Position numbers and translations under genes: made by a program. A DNA stretch of 64,000 bases from Eucommia ulmoides (taxonomy: Eukaryota > Streptophyta > Magnoliopsida > Garryales > Eucommiaceae). A model generated the notes under the pieces. That model did not search any database. It saw only the letters and a program-made list of their open reading frames with translations, and was not told the DNA's origin. Position 1 is the first letter of the stretch; each line of letters opens with the position of its first letter. The stretch is taken from the NCBI GenBank assembly GCA_016647705.1, contig CM028330.1, positions 36,159,534 to 36,223,533 of the forward strand, read 5' to 3'. Shown piece by piece: positions 50,339 through 63,247 of this stretch.

Positions 50339-52500
50339 TAGAAAATCGGTCACCACAAGAGTTCTTATATCTTTTTTTTTTTTCTCTCTCTATATATATA
50401 TAGAGAGAGAGTCATGGGAGGAAGGCCACATGGTAAAGCAAAATAAAGTTTCCATATATATATATATATATTGTTAAGATTAAGCTAGTGGGGATGAGAA
50501 TAGGATGATCAGTGTATACATTGAATTAGAAATGAATTCTGAATTTCAGGATTTTATGTATATATTTCGGATGTTCTTTTAGATTTATGGTTCAGATTTC
50601 GACTTCAAATTTTAGGTAAATTTTTTAACTCTTTTAATATGTGTGTTTAATTTCTTTATTGTGAGATTCATGTTAGTATTGTCGTTGAATTTTAACTGTT
50701 AAATTCCATGAAATAATTATGCTTATGTGAAATTTATGCCAATGTGTTTTATTTGTCATATTAATTAAATGTACGTAGTAGAGGGGTTGGAGTTATACTA
50801 ACACTCACAATCCTACAGTTTTAATTGCAGGGTCGGTGAGAACAAAACGGCGACAAAAATCTTATTTGGATTTCTATTAAATTCGTAATAGTCGTATTTA
50901 TTATTTACAACTACCGTGAGAGAAGTGACACGAAATTAGAAATTCGGAATAGTTGTAATTGTGGTGGCTGGAATTTTGTAATTATATATATATATACACA
51001 CACACACACAAAATTGAATTTAGAATTTATTTTCTAATAATTTATTTTTAGAACTTTATTATTGATTACTAAAATCCATTACAAAAATTTGAGAATAAAG
51101 TCTCAGTTTGAATTATCCTAGCGATAATTCAAACCCTGTTAATTTTATAATGATAATTTATTTTTATAATTTTATAGAGTTATCGGTTTTAATAATTTAT
51201 TAATAAAATTGATGACGTTATAAAATAACGATAATTATATTATAAAATTACATTGGGACTATATTTAAATTTTTATTTAATTTGTAATAGTTGTATTTAT
51301 TATTTACGGTATGTAAAATCAATGCGATAATTAGATAATTATAATTATCGCCATAATTTGTAAAATTTCTAGATTTACGAGTAATAAAATATTAGTTGCC
51401 CGATTCTAGTGTTAATTCTCCTTTAGGAGAAACCGCGTGGCGGCTTTGAAAAATCAAGTCGTTACACATATATTCTCAGTTCAAAGTTGAGCACAATAAT
51501 TTCACACCCTACCGTCCTAATATGAATGGAGCAGTAGAGGTCACTAATGAGAACATCAAGAAGGTTTTGAGGTAGATGGTCGATAATCACAAAGAATGGG
51601 ATGGGATGTTCCCATTCGCCCTAATGACATTGAGCATGAGTACGAACTTCCACTGGAGCCACTCTATAATCTCTTATGTACTGAACAAAAGTAGTAATCC
51701 CAACAGAAGTAGCGATCCTTTTTTTAGAATTATGGTGGAAACCGATTTGGATGAAGTCGAATGGGTACAACAAAGACTTGATCATCTATGCCTAATAGAT
51801 GTGAAAAGACTCACTACTGTTTTCCATGGGCAATATTATCGGCAGATGTTGGCCAGAGTTCACAACAAGAAAGTTTGTCCGCGAATCTACGACATAAGGG
51901 AGTTGGTACTAAAGAAGATCTTCCCGTTTCAGGAAGAATCCAAGGAAATATTCGTGCCAAATTGGGAAGGACCATTCGACGTCAAGAAGGTTTTAGGGTA
52001 TGAAGCCTTAATACTTCAAGAGATGGATGGAGAATAGTTCTAGGAGCCCTTTAATTTGATGTGGACAACACGTTCTACGCCTAAAATAGAAAAATAAAGT
52101 TAGATAAACCCGAACTCACGACCGAAAGGAAGTGAGGGCAAAAAAAGTAAGAATTGTACAACCTGAGGACGTGGTAAAAACCCAGAAGGGTATTACTGGA
52201 AAACAAGGGAGCGTAGCAAGATACAAAAACCACTGGTCTTGGTGAAAATCCAAAAGGGCACTGAGGTGCAAAAAAGTGGTAGCCGATCTTAGTGAAAACT
52301 CAAAAGAAAGGGTGCTAAGGGTAAAAATGGCAAATATATAAAGAAAAAGGGGAAAAGAAGGAAGGAATCAGATTTTGGTCATTTTGTCGATTATCCGAGG
52401 AAGGTTTTGGGTTTGTTTAAAGGCATCTATTCCATATTTTGGCTGAGAAACCGAAGAATTCAATTGGTAATTCGAAATATTTCGAGTTTTGAAGGAAGAA

Positions 52501-53130
52501 AGGTCAGCAGCTGCTAGAAACCTTGAAACCTCCGATAAATGACCATATTTGCGATTGTATTCCTAAAGATGAGAGTATTTCAAAAAATGAAACTATACCG
52601 TGATTGTGCATGCCCTTTCTTAGTAGTTATAACCTATGGTTGTCTATATGTTATTTTTCTTTCATGACTAACATTTCAATGCAGATAGTAGAAAGGACGA
52701 ACGACATAAGAGCAAGGAGAAGGAAAGAGAGAAAATCGAAAATATCACTCTTCAAGCAATTTTGTTCTAAGGACACCTGGTATCAACACTAAATCAACAA
52801 TACATTAAACATCAAAGGTTAGAAGCTGCTAGAAATCATGAAACCTCCAATAAATGACCAAGTCTGAGATTGTACTCCTAATGAAGAGAGTATTTCAAAA
52901 AATAGAAGTATAACCTGATTATGCATGCTTTTGCTTAGTAATTATAACCTCTGGTTGTCTATATGTTATTTTGTTTTCATGACTAACATTTTAATGCAGA
53001 TAGTAGAAAAGGCGAAAGATATAAGAGTAAGGGAAAGGAGCGTGAGAAAATTTAAAATATCACTCTTCAAGCAATTTTGTTCCAAGGACGCTTACTATCG
53101 TCACTAAATCAATGATATGTAAAACATCAA
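52501..53130. repeat. 315-bp tandem dimer in Tat/Ogre 3' region
   Basis: Units 52501-52815 and 52816-53130 are about 85-90% alike by eye and abut exactly at AGGT(C/T)AGAAGC-type borders. A third start is cut off at 53131. Each contains an open frame of about 60 codons with a basic segment, but there is no known domain. Tandem arrays in the 3' non-coding region are a known habit of Ogre/Tat elements. Confidence 0.85.
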
Positions 53131-54156
53131 AGGTCAACACCTTTATTAAGCCTCAATCCTCGATTCTGGAACTAGACTTCAATAGTGAGCAATAGACCAG
53201 AAAGCCATCATGCCTTCGAGTGTACCTAGAATTAAATATAAAGAGACGTTTTCGTGACAAGTTTGGTAAGCTATGGATTTGCATCTAGGATGAAGCTGTC
53301 AGTCAAAAGAAGAAGTCCAAAGAAAGATAAGGATTTGTCAACTTATAAGGGTAGAAGTCAGTATACATCGTCTAAGCAACAATAAAAAGAAAGGAAGTCG
53401 AGAGTTTTTTTCTTCTAACAATAATTTGATTCTTAAAATGCAAAAAAACATACACAGGTTGTTTAAGCCTCAACATTCAAAATGGAAATACCCAAACTAA
53501 TGACCAGATAAGAAAGATGAGGCTTATCTTTTAATTCCAACCACGGATCTACAAACTTTTACACCGTAGGTTATCAATTCACCAACTTTGCTTATGCCCA
53601 ATATGATAGCTCGGGTGTTACACCAATGGGAGAATCTTGGAAATTGATTTCTCTTCATAGAAACCCTTTTCTTTTCCATCCGACAATGCACCGGTGAGCG
53701 TGTCTGGAAATTTACCACCTTCATTTCGAGTTAGTTTTTCATCACCCATGTTAAAGACAGGCGTACCGAATTAGCTTATCTATAGCGGTTATTCCGTTTC
53801 CTCCCCAGTCCGCAAGCTGGGGCATATTTAACACCTGTCTCATTCCCTACTTCACATTGGAAAGTGCTGGATTTGATCTCTTGTGGAACTTATCCATACA
53901 TTGCCCCCGTCAGAGATTGGGGCACATTTTACTGTATTTTATTATATCCAGGATCTACTATGAGAGTCTGTGTTTGTTTTTGTCCCTAGTCTTAGATTGG
54001 CACGCCTTGTCTAAAGGTCCCAAACTATGTTTCCACCTAATTCCTAACCTAAAAAATCAGGACATACAGGCAACTCCTACGGGTTCAGTCGTCCAATCAA
54101 ACAAACAACCATTGTTCGAAACAACGACCTGACATGATTTTTAACTTAAATTAGAA

Positions 54157-55315
54157 TATGTTGGCCCAGTGATCTACCCAAGAGGAGGGTGAATTGGGTA
54201 GTTATAAAAAAATTAAGCAAATTCTTATATTTCAACACTTAAATAATTAAATAATTAATTTAATCCTAAATCAATTATTATATTTATAATGCAACAGATA
54301 AGTGTTATTTATTCTAGGTGTACACCTAAACAACAGAAAATACATAAACTAAAAATGCAGTACACAAGGATATATCCTGGTGCACCAAGATACTCTTGGA
54401 TAATCCAGTCCTCCGAGCTTCATGGAGATTCACATCCACTAAACCACTTGATTTCTTTAATAGGTAGGAACTAAATCTTTACACAATGATTCTTTTATAG
54501 GCTCAGAATCAACCTTTACAATTCTCTTTTCACAGGTTAAGGAAGAACCTTATCTTTTTTCAAGTTAAAGATTAACCTAATTCTTTTACCAAGCTAAGAA
54601 ATCAAACCTCATAAAATGCTCCAAGTATCCTTTTTACCGGTAAGGATGAAATCATTACAAATAACTCAAATTTAATTCTAATTATGAATAATCAAGCCTA
54701 ACTCTTTTCAAGGAAAAAGAGAAGCCTAACATTTTTATACAATAGGTAAAGATTAAATCTCAATCTCTTTACCGGAAGAGATTAAAATCCAAGCTAACCC
54801 TTACTAGATACTCCCAATAGTATCTAAATCGCACAAACTCACCAACTACAAAAATTAAGAAATTTTTTCTCACTCGGAGCTTCTACCACCTTAAATCAAT
54901 TTAACTTGATTAATGTCTTGAATTTACTAGTGATATAATTTTATATGAGGAACTCAAAATCTGATTATAATAGATATGGATAGCACAAAAATAAGCACGT
55001 AATCAAAATATCACAAAAATTATTTTAAAATAATTTTTATGCTCTTTAAAGTTCAAAAATGATTTCATAAAGATTTTATATCCAAGCAAGCAATAATAAT
55101 ATAAAAAACAAAAGCTTGGAACGATCTCACCATGATAACCACCGAAAGATTGAATATGAATTGCAGGACAACTTAGATTGGTGAAGCTAAAATACTTAGC
55201 GTTATTTCTTAAGAACGTTTCTCACAAAAGGATCTCATAAGATCTCAAGAAAATATCAAAATAACAACTCTTTGAAAGCTTAGGAACAATTAGTTCTTGA
55301 TGGAAGTGATGTATT
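54157..55315 (-). mobile_element. reversed SIRE-like copia LTR fragment
   Basis: Read on the minus strand, it matches the 3' portion of the LTR at 55316-57467. The match includes the terminal ...CTGGGCCAACA, the primer-adjacent C-rich run and a TTCGGTGG-like block. It is about 1.15 kb long and joins the start of the forward LTR at 55316, so the two form an inverted pair. It is a diverged relative and not the same insertion. Confidence 0.7.
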
Positions 55316-57467
55316 TGTTGATCCTAAGATTTTGATAGATAATTAAAGGTTGATATTTTTTGTGGAACTAACGATTTGATTATGTGTTTCAATTTATTAG
55401 TTCCAAATGATGAAGATATGATAATAAAGATATAGAAAATTTAAGAGGTTGAAGAATTTGAAGAACTTAGGGAAAATAACTCAGGTTCAATTTTAACTCT
55501 TAATTTTCCACTTAGCATTACACACGACACAAAAAGATTTTTCAATGATTTTTATAAATATGTGTCTTTTTAATAAGATCCTAATTAGATAAATTATTTG
55601 CTCCTATGTGTAATTGAAAAAAGAAATATTTATAATTAATTAAAATTGAATTTAAGTATTTAGTGGAGCTAATTAAGAAATGAAATTGGTTAAAGGGAAA
55701 AACGTCAATGAGAATGAGTTAAAAACGAGTTTAGAAGAGGTTCCAGCATTTATAAGTCGACAGGTAAGTCGACTGAAATAAAGAAGAAAAACTCTATGTA
55801 TCTCTTGGTCGACAGGTAGGTCGACCTACGCTTAAATATGAACTCTCTGTATCTATAAGTCGACAGAGCGGTCGACCTGTGAAGAGAAATGAAACTCTCT
55901 GAATTTTTAAGTCGATAGATAGGTCGACTGAATCTTTGACTTGGCTACATCTTGAATCGAGCGGTCGACTGCTGATCTTGGTCGATCGACTTATGTGTTT
56001 GTTTCAGGATATTATGGAATTCCGAATTTTAATCTGAAAGTAGCCGTTACTAACTTTTCTTTGGTTAGGATTCATGATAGATTTTAGAGATTTAATATTA
56101 TTTAAGATATGCAACACATATTATGTTATCTCTATAAATTTGTTTCATTAAATTTGAATATTTCTCAATTTGCTACATATGATTATTTCTATTCTATTTA
56201 ATTGTGATTGAAAAATATTTGAGGGATTTAATTGAGAACTTTAAAAATTATAATTAAGTGAATTGAACCAGAATGAAGTCTTAATGATATAAGGGGTCTA
56301 TAAGAGCAATTAAGTGTCATAACAAATAGGAACTAGCCGTTAGAGAGTTTATTTTAATCCCATTTATATAGACCTACGTTTTTCATATCTTTAAGAGAGA
56401 TTAAGAGAAACCAAGAGATTATACTGAGCTTTTCAAAGATAAATCATATTGAGATTTGTGAGAATTTTTCTAAGAGACATTATTGAGAATCATTTGCTGA
56501 GAATCATTGCTATTATTGAATCAGAATTAATATCGCTCTAATTATTTTTTCGGTGGATTCTGGGTGAGATCTTTTCAAATTACTTTCTGTTTAGTTTTAC
56601 TTGATTAATTTTTTGGAATTTGATATTTAGAAATTATTTTCTGATTTGTTATTTGAAAGATATTTTTTAAATAATTTCTTGAATCAATTTGATTACGTGC
56701 TCGATTACGTGCTACCCATTTTTATTTAAAATCAGATTTTGAATATCTCACTTTTCTATCACTAGTTTTGGGATATTAATCGGGATTTAATTTATCTAGG
56801 GTGGTAGAAGCTCTGAGTGAGAAAAATTACTTGTCAATTTTTTAATTGGTAAGTTGAGTGGCTGATTAAATACTGTTGGGAGTATTTAATCTAAAGATAG
56901 CTGGTTTCTGTCTCTTCATATAAAGAGATTGAGGTAGTAATTCTTCCTGAATTGAATTATTTTGTGTAAATTTTGTAACGGTTTAATCCTTACAGGGTAA
57001 AAGGATATTTGGAGTGTTAGTGAGGTTTTAATTCTTTAGCCTTTGTGTTAAAAAGAATTAGGTTATTCTTGAGCCTGTAAAAACTAGAGATTATTCATTT
57101 GCCTGTGAAAATGAAATTTTGTAAAGATTGATTTTGAGCTTGTCAAAGAATCTTTGTGAGGATTTGGTTCCTACCTTTAAAGGATACTTGAATTTAGTGG
57201 GTGCGACTCTCCGTGGGACTCGGAGGATCAGATTAGTCAATAGTAGCTTGGTGAACCAGTATAAATTTCTGGTGTACTGCTATCTTTACATTATTTATTT
57301 TTGTTGTTTGGTGTGCACCTAGTTGATTTTATATTTCCGCTGTGATATAAAGATAATAATTAATTTAGGGTTAAAATTAATTATTTGAGTTATTAAAATA
57401 TTTTTTCTCTGATATTTTTTTAATTACCCAATTTACCCCCTCTTTAGGGTATTTCACTGGGCCAACA
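55316..57467 (+). repeat. 5' LTR of the SIRE-like element
   Basis: 2152 bases with TG...CA ends. It matches the truncated 3' LTR from 63248 and the window start (1-512). It contains the GTCGAC palindrome array at 55740-56000. Confidence 0.85.
55740..56000. repeat. GTCGAC palindrome array in the LTR
   Basis: About eight GTCGAC hexamers occur in about 250 bases. They are mostly paired (GTCGACAGGTAAGTCGAC and GTCGACAGGTAGGTCGAC types) at regular spacing of about 55-60 bases. The same array is present at 63670-63930 but with more transitions. Confidence 0.85.
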
Positions 57468-57482
57468 ATTGGCATCAGAGCT
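57468..57482 (+). other. primer-binding site of the SIRE-like element
   Basis: ATTGGCATCAGAGCT follows the LTR end directly. It is close to the TGGTATCAGAGC complement of initiator tRNA-Met used by most plant copia elements. Confidence 0.75.
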
Positions 57483-60400
57483 GTTTTAGCTCGACACATT
57501 TAGCTAACAAAGATCACATGACGCACATAATAGACACACTGGCTGAGGGGCAGTCTATGCACTGACCACCTTTATTTGCAGGTGAAAGTTATTCATTCTG
57601 AAAAGACAAAATAATAGTCTTCTTTCAGGCTACAAATTATGATGTGTGGCTAATAATCGAGGATGATTCGTTTATTCTAATGAAAAACGGAATTGAGAAG
57701 AAAAAGGAACAACTAACTGCTTTTGATAAGCAGAAACTCTCCATAAACTCTCAGGGTATTAACATTCTATTTTTCTCTTTAGATGCCAATGAATATTCTA
57801 GAGTTTCAGGTTATAAATCTGTAAAGGAGATGTAGAATAAGCTACAAGTTACCCACGAAGGGACAAGTCAAGTGAAGCAATCGAAAATCAACGCTTTTAT
57901 GAGGAAATTTGAGTTATTCAAAATGGAAGAAAATGAATCGATCCATGAGACGTATACTCGCTTCAACAACATTTGCAATAACTTGAGTCAACTTGAAAAG
58001 CTATACTCCATGGAGGATAGAGTTTGAAAGGTCCTAAGATCCTTAACAAAAATATGGGATTCAAAGGTGACGGTAATTCAGAAAGCCAAGGATCTTGGAA
58101 AATACAAAATTGATGATCTCATAAGCAACTTGATGACTCATAAATCGGCGATTAAAGGATATGAGGATGATACCAAAAAATAGCAAGAGGAAATCCTTGG
58201 CGCTAAAAGCTCAAAAAGTTGAAGAAGAGGATGACAATAATGATGAGAGTCTTGACAGTAAGCAAGAGAAAGATGTGGTGCTTCTCACAAAGAATTTTGG
58301 AAGAATGACTCGGTGCACATTCCACGGGAGAAGAAATCTCAACATGAATAAAGTGGAATGTTACAACTTTCACAAGACCGGTCACTTTCAAAATGATTGT
58401 CCCGAACCAAAGAAGGATAAAGAAAAGGAAAAGAAGAAGAAAGAAAAGAAGAAAGCAAAGAAAAGTAAAAAGAAATCCATAAAGGCTACTTGGGATGATA
58501 CTGATTCAAGTAGCTCGAAAAAATCAGATAATGAAGATATGTCCATGTTTGCATTGATGGCCACTAGTGGTAAGGTAACTAAATGTTCAAGTTCTCGTCT
58601 ATTAGATTTTGATGAATTATTTGATATTTATCAAGAACTTTCTCACGATTATAAAAACCAGTGTTCTAAAATAAAATGCCTTTCAAAGTATAATTAATAC
58701 AGTAAATAAGCTAGTGATGGACTACGAATCTGAAAACAATGAATTGAAATCCAAGTTGATGGATTTGCAATCAATTGTTCTCAAATTCACCGACGGTGAA
58801 AATAACTTGAAAATGCTTTTGGGAAGTTCACGTGGAGTTTTTGATAAAACCGGTATTGGATTTCAGAAAAATCTTAAACAAAACTGTTTTCACAAATTCT
58901 TTTCTGAAACCAAGGATCTTGTTAGATATTTTAAATGTAATGTTGTGAGACATACTATTCGTAGATGTTTTCATAAAATATCTAACTATAGACAAGTTTG
59001 GGTTCCAAAAGGAACTAAAATTATCCCAACTAACAAGATCGGACCCACTTGGGCTAGGTACCACTTAGGAACTATTTGAGGTGCTCCTTGCAGGTTATTC
59101 TAAAAGCTTCAATAAGTAAGGACAAATGGTACTTGGATAGTGTTTGTTCTCGACACATGATGGGAGACAAAGGAAAATTTACATTTTTGACACCTAAAGA
59201 TAGAGGTCATGTGACTTTTGGAGATAACGTAAAGGGTAAAATTATCGGTATAGGTAATATCAGTAATAATACTACTATTATTAAATATGTGTTACTAGTT
59301 GATGGACTTAAACATAATTTGCTTAGTATTAGTGAACTATGTGATAAGGGCTATAATTTATATTTGATCATGATAGGTGTATTATTAAGAATAGTCATGA
59401 TAGTAGTATCTTGTTAGTTGCATCACGTTTTGAGAATGTTTATACTTGCTCATTTGATGATTTTAATTCTCAAAATTTATCTTGTTTGAATACTTTATCT
59501 GAAAATAATTGGTTATGGCATAGAAGATTTGGGCATGCTAGTATGGAGTTAATCTCCAACTTATCTAAGAAAATTCTCGTACGTGGCCTACCTGATTTGA
59601 AATTTGTGAAAGACAAGGTATGTGATGCATGTCAATTAGACAAGCATGTTAGATCATCATTTAAGAAAAAGATGCACACGTCCTCATCTAGATGTCTTGA
59701 ATTATTGTTTCTTGATTTGTTTGGGCCTAACTTTGTTGCTTGTTTTGGTGGCAAGTTTTATGTGTTTGTTATAGTTGATGATTATTCCAAACTTACCTGG
59801 GTATTTGTTTTTGCTAAGAAAAGTGAGGTTACTTCTGTTCTTGCTAAATTTTGTAAACGTGTTCAAAATGAGAAGTAATGTTCCATTATTAACATTTGAA
59901 GTGACAGAGGAAGAGAGTTTAAGAATGATGATGTGGTAAGTTACTGTGATAAGCATGGTTATGCTTATAACTTTTCTGCACCAAGATCACTACAACAAAA
60001 TGGTGTAGTGGAAAGGAAGAATAGGACACTTCAAGAGATGACCAGAATAATGCTTAATGAAAATCGCTTAACAACCTACTTCTGGGCCGAAGTAGTAAGT
60101 ACAGCTTTCCACGTAGTTAATCGGGTATCGATTCGTAGAGGGTTTAACAAAACCCCTTATGAAATCTGGAATGATAAGACTCCTAATATTTCCTATTTTA
60201 AAATATTTGGATGTAAGTGTTTTATTTTGAATGACAAGGATAATCTTGGTAAATTTGATGCTAAATCAGACTATGAGATTTTCCTTGGATATGCTACTAA
60301 CAGTAAGGTTTATAGAGTTTATAATAAACGTACGTTAGTTAGAAGAAACTATGCATGTTGTTTTTGAGAAAGCTGATCCTTTCGTGTCGAGAAAGGTTTT

Positions 60401-60547
60401 GGATGATGATGATGCTGGTATTTCAAGTAATCAAAACCAAGGAGATAATGTACCTAAGGAGTCCCAATAAGAGGAGGAACCTAAGGAAAAGGATTCGACT
60501 TTTCCAAGAGCTATAAAGATAGTACTGGGACATTTGATAAAAGAAAC

Positions 60548-61367
60548 TGTAACAGCCCGATTTTCCAGGGCCGCTACTACGGTTTCTCCTATAGAGAAAT
60601 TAACTGCTAAACCCGATCGATCGAATTTTTCATTCTATAACATCCGATAAATTGATTCAATAATTATAGAAGGTCGTCGTCACATTGTAAAAATTATCGA
60701 ATTTATTAATGATGAAATAAGTGGTCGTTCGGTTCTAGTGTTAATTCAATAAATTTCTGACAGAAAATTTTATTCAAATTCATAATTAATTTGTAATGGT
60801 TGCATTTATTATTTATGGTTGTATAATTGAAGTGATAAATATAATTATTATTAGAATTTTTGCTTTTTTCTAAATTGGTTGTCCCTTGTTTTTGGGTGAA
60901 TAGTGTCTAGAATAAAATTAACAGTGTCCATAATTTATTACTGAAATTTTGGTAAATATACAAATAATTTGGTGATTAATTTTAATTATTAACAATAAAT
61001 TGGTAATCGGTAACCCGGATAATAATATGTTATAATTGTGATTATCAATTATTATATCCAGTTAAATATAAGTTGGTATATATATAACCAGTTGAGGATA
61101 ATTGGTTGGGGATTAAATAATGGATAATATAACTGATTATTAAATTTTAAATTATCATCATCATTTGTAAAATTTCTTATAATTATCGTTGCCAGACTCT
61201 AAATTTAAAATATTTGTTGACAATGAATTATTAATTACTTGTTGTTGACATAATCAAGATAAATTTATCGGATGTTATAGAATGAAAAATTTGGTTGATC
61301 GGGTTTAGCGGTTAATTTCTCTATAAGAGAAACCGTAGTAGCGGCCTTGGAAAATTGGGTCGTTACA
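60548..61367. mobile_element. 820-bp insertion with inverted ends of about 105 bp
   Basis: The ends TGTAAC...GTTACA are inverted repeats of about 105 bases (about nine mismatches by eye). Near-identical pentamers GAAAC and GAAAT flank it, suggesting a 5-bp target duplication. The end sequence resembles the 3' end of the gypsy LTRs at 46988 and 51467, and parts of the middle (TTTGTAATGGTTGCATTTATTATTT) resemble their interior. It is non-coding and may be an LTR-derived inverted-end element or an unusual solo LTR. Confidence 0.7.
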
Positions 61368-63247
61368 GAAATCATCGGTAATTTCGAAAGAGGTGTAAGT
61401 ACTCGTTCTTCTCTTAGGGATATAATTAATCTTGCTTTCTTATATCAAATTGAGCCTAAAAATATAGATGAGGCTTTAACTGATGAATCTTGGATTTCCG
61501 CAATGGAAGATGAGTTAGTTCAATTTGAGCGAAACAAAGTATGGTGTCTTGTTCTGAGACAGAATTTTCATTCAGTTATTGGTACTAAATGGGTTTTTAG
61601 AAATTAAAAATGATGAATCTAGTATGGTAATTAGAAATAAAGCAAGATTAGTAGCACATGGCTATAATCAAGAGGAAGAAATTGATTATGATGAAACCTA
61701 TACTCTTGTTGCTAGATTAGAAGCAATTAGAATGCTACTCGCTTTTGCATGTTCTCGTAATTTTAAGTTATATCAAATGGATGTAAATAGTGCATTTCTA
61801 AATGGTTTTCTAGCAGAAGAAGTTTATGTGGAACAATCCCAAGGATTTGAAAGTGATAAATTTCCCAATCATGTATTTAAACTTCGCAAGGTTTTGTATG
61901 AGCTCAAATAAGCTCCTAAAGCTTGGTATGAGAAACTTAGCCGATATTTAATCGAAAACAATTTTCGAATGGGTATTTGTAATATAACACTGTTTGTGAA
62001 GCAAACTAATTCTGATATTCTATTAGTACAAGTGTATGTTGATGATATTATTTTTGGATCTACTAATGAGGATCTTTGCCAAGAGTTTGCTAAGATAATG
62101 TAGGTTGAATATGAAATGAGCATGATGGGAGAGTTGAATTTCTTTCTTGGATTGCAAATTAAGCAAACCAAAGAAGGAATATTTATAAACCAAGCTAAAT
62201 ACAGCAAGGAGTTGTTAAAGAAATATGGCTTGGAAGGCGCTAAAGAGTATAAAACTCCCATGGCAACGGCTACGAAGATAGACAAAGATGACACGGGCAA
62301 AAGTATTAATGAAAAATGTATCGAGGTATGATTGGTAGTCTATTATATTTAATTGCTAGTAGATCTGACATTATGTATAGTGTTTGTCTTTGTGCTAGAT
62401 TTTAGTCTTGTCTTAAAGAATCGCACTTAACTACAGTTAAGCGAATTTTTTGATACTTAAAGGGGACGACTGACTTAGGATTGTGCTATCCTAGGGGGAG
62501 TGATTTTAAATTGGTAAGCTACTTTGACGCTGATTTTTTCGGTTGGAAAGTTGAGCGAAAAAGCACAAGTAGGTCATGTTATTTGTTAGGACATGCTTTG
62601 GTTTCTTGGTCAAGCAAGAAACAAACTTCGATAGCCTTAGCTACTACTGAGGCTGAATATATGGTAGCTGGTAACTGTTGTGCTCAAATTTTATATATTA
62701 AGCAATAGTTAAATGACTTTGGAATTTGCATGGAGGAGGTCCCGAGCTTTTGTGATAATAAGAGTGCTATTTATCTAAGTAAGAATCCTACACAGCACTC
62801 ACGAACTGAGCACATAGAGATTAGACATCACTTTATTCATGATCATATTTAGAAAATGGATATTGTTATTAAGTATATTGATACCTCTGACCAGTTTTCT
62901 GATGTTTTTACCAAATTACTAGCGGAAGATCAGTTTATGAAAATCATTCGCGGTTTGGGTATGGCTAGGCATAATGATATTTGTTTAGAGTAGAGTTCAT
63001 GTGTGTTACCCCCCTCCCTAATTTTTTTTTTGGGATGACAAATGGGAAGAATTAGTTGATGTTTTATTGAATATCTTAAGGGGGAGTTTATTTTTATATC
63101 TGTGCTTTATTGATTTTTTTAATATCTTTATTCTTATGCTTAAATGAGTTATAAATCCCGTCCTCGAATTCAGGGGGAGTGTGGTTATATTATTGTTTTG
63201 AAGAAAATATCAAAGTTAATTGTCATCATAAAAAAAAAGAGGGAGAT

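Larger units (their letters stand above)
45947..51467 (+). mobile_element. Ty3/gypsy chromovirus-like remnant without gag-pol
   Basis: The right LTR is 49973-51467. It starts TGTAATACCC directly after a purine tract (AAGGGGGTAGAT) and an ACGAAATTTCGAAGATGAAAT-like stretch of the Tekay/Del kind, and it ends CGTTACA. The left LTR copy (about 45947-46988) lacks its first 480 or so bases. It is followed by a TGGTATTAGAAC primer-site-like motif. Between them are about 3 kb of non-coding repeats. Coding capacity is lost, so it is a deletion derivative or a non-autonomous form. Confidence 0.75.
43691..54150 (+). mobile_element. Tat/Ogre Ty3/gypsy element (copy C), middle replaced
   Basis: Parts from left to right are an LTR-end fragment (43691-43770), leader (43760-44990) and gag (about 45010-45945). 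Gag has the Tat-type WYATVEQEKFKTFLDIVRIF and Tat C-terminal HHTDNCYNLRHQIEDLV-like blocks. A nested chromovirus remnant follows (45947-51467), then integrase (51470-52037, with PYRPNMNGAVE and the LPF/ARVHNKK-type C-terminal region) and a 3' non-coding part carrying a tandem dimer (52501-53130). Protease, RT and RNase H are absent. It is broken in many places and no 3' LTR was seen. Confidence 0.75.

Noticed and set aside
52604-53107. Two similar 60-62 codon frames in a row
   Set aside because: They reflect the 315-bp tandem dimer in a transposon 3' region. There is no known domain, and conservation is no greater than in the rest of the unit.
60548-61367. Mutator-like MITE
   Set aside because: The long inverted ends fit, but the flanks show no 9-bp duplication. 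They show near-identical 5-mers, and the ends resemble gypsy LTR termini.
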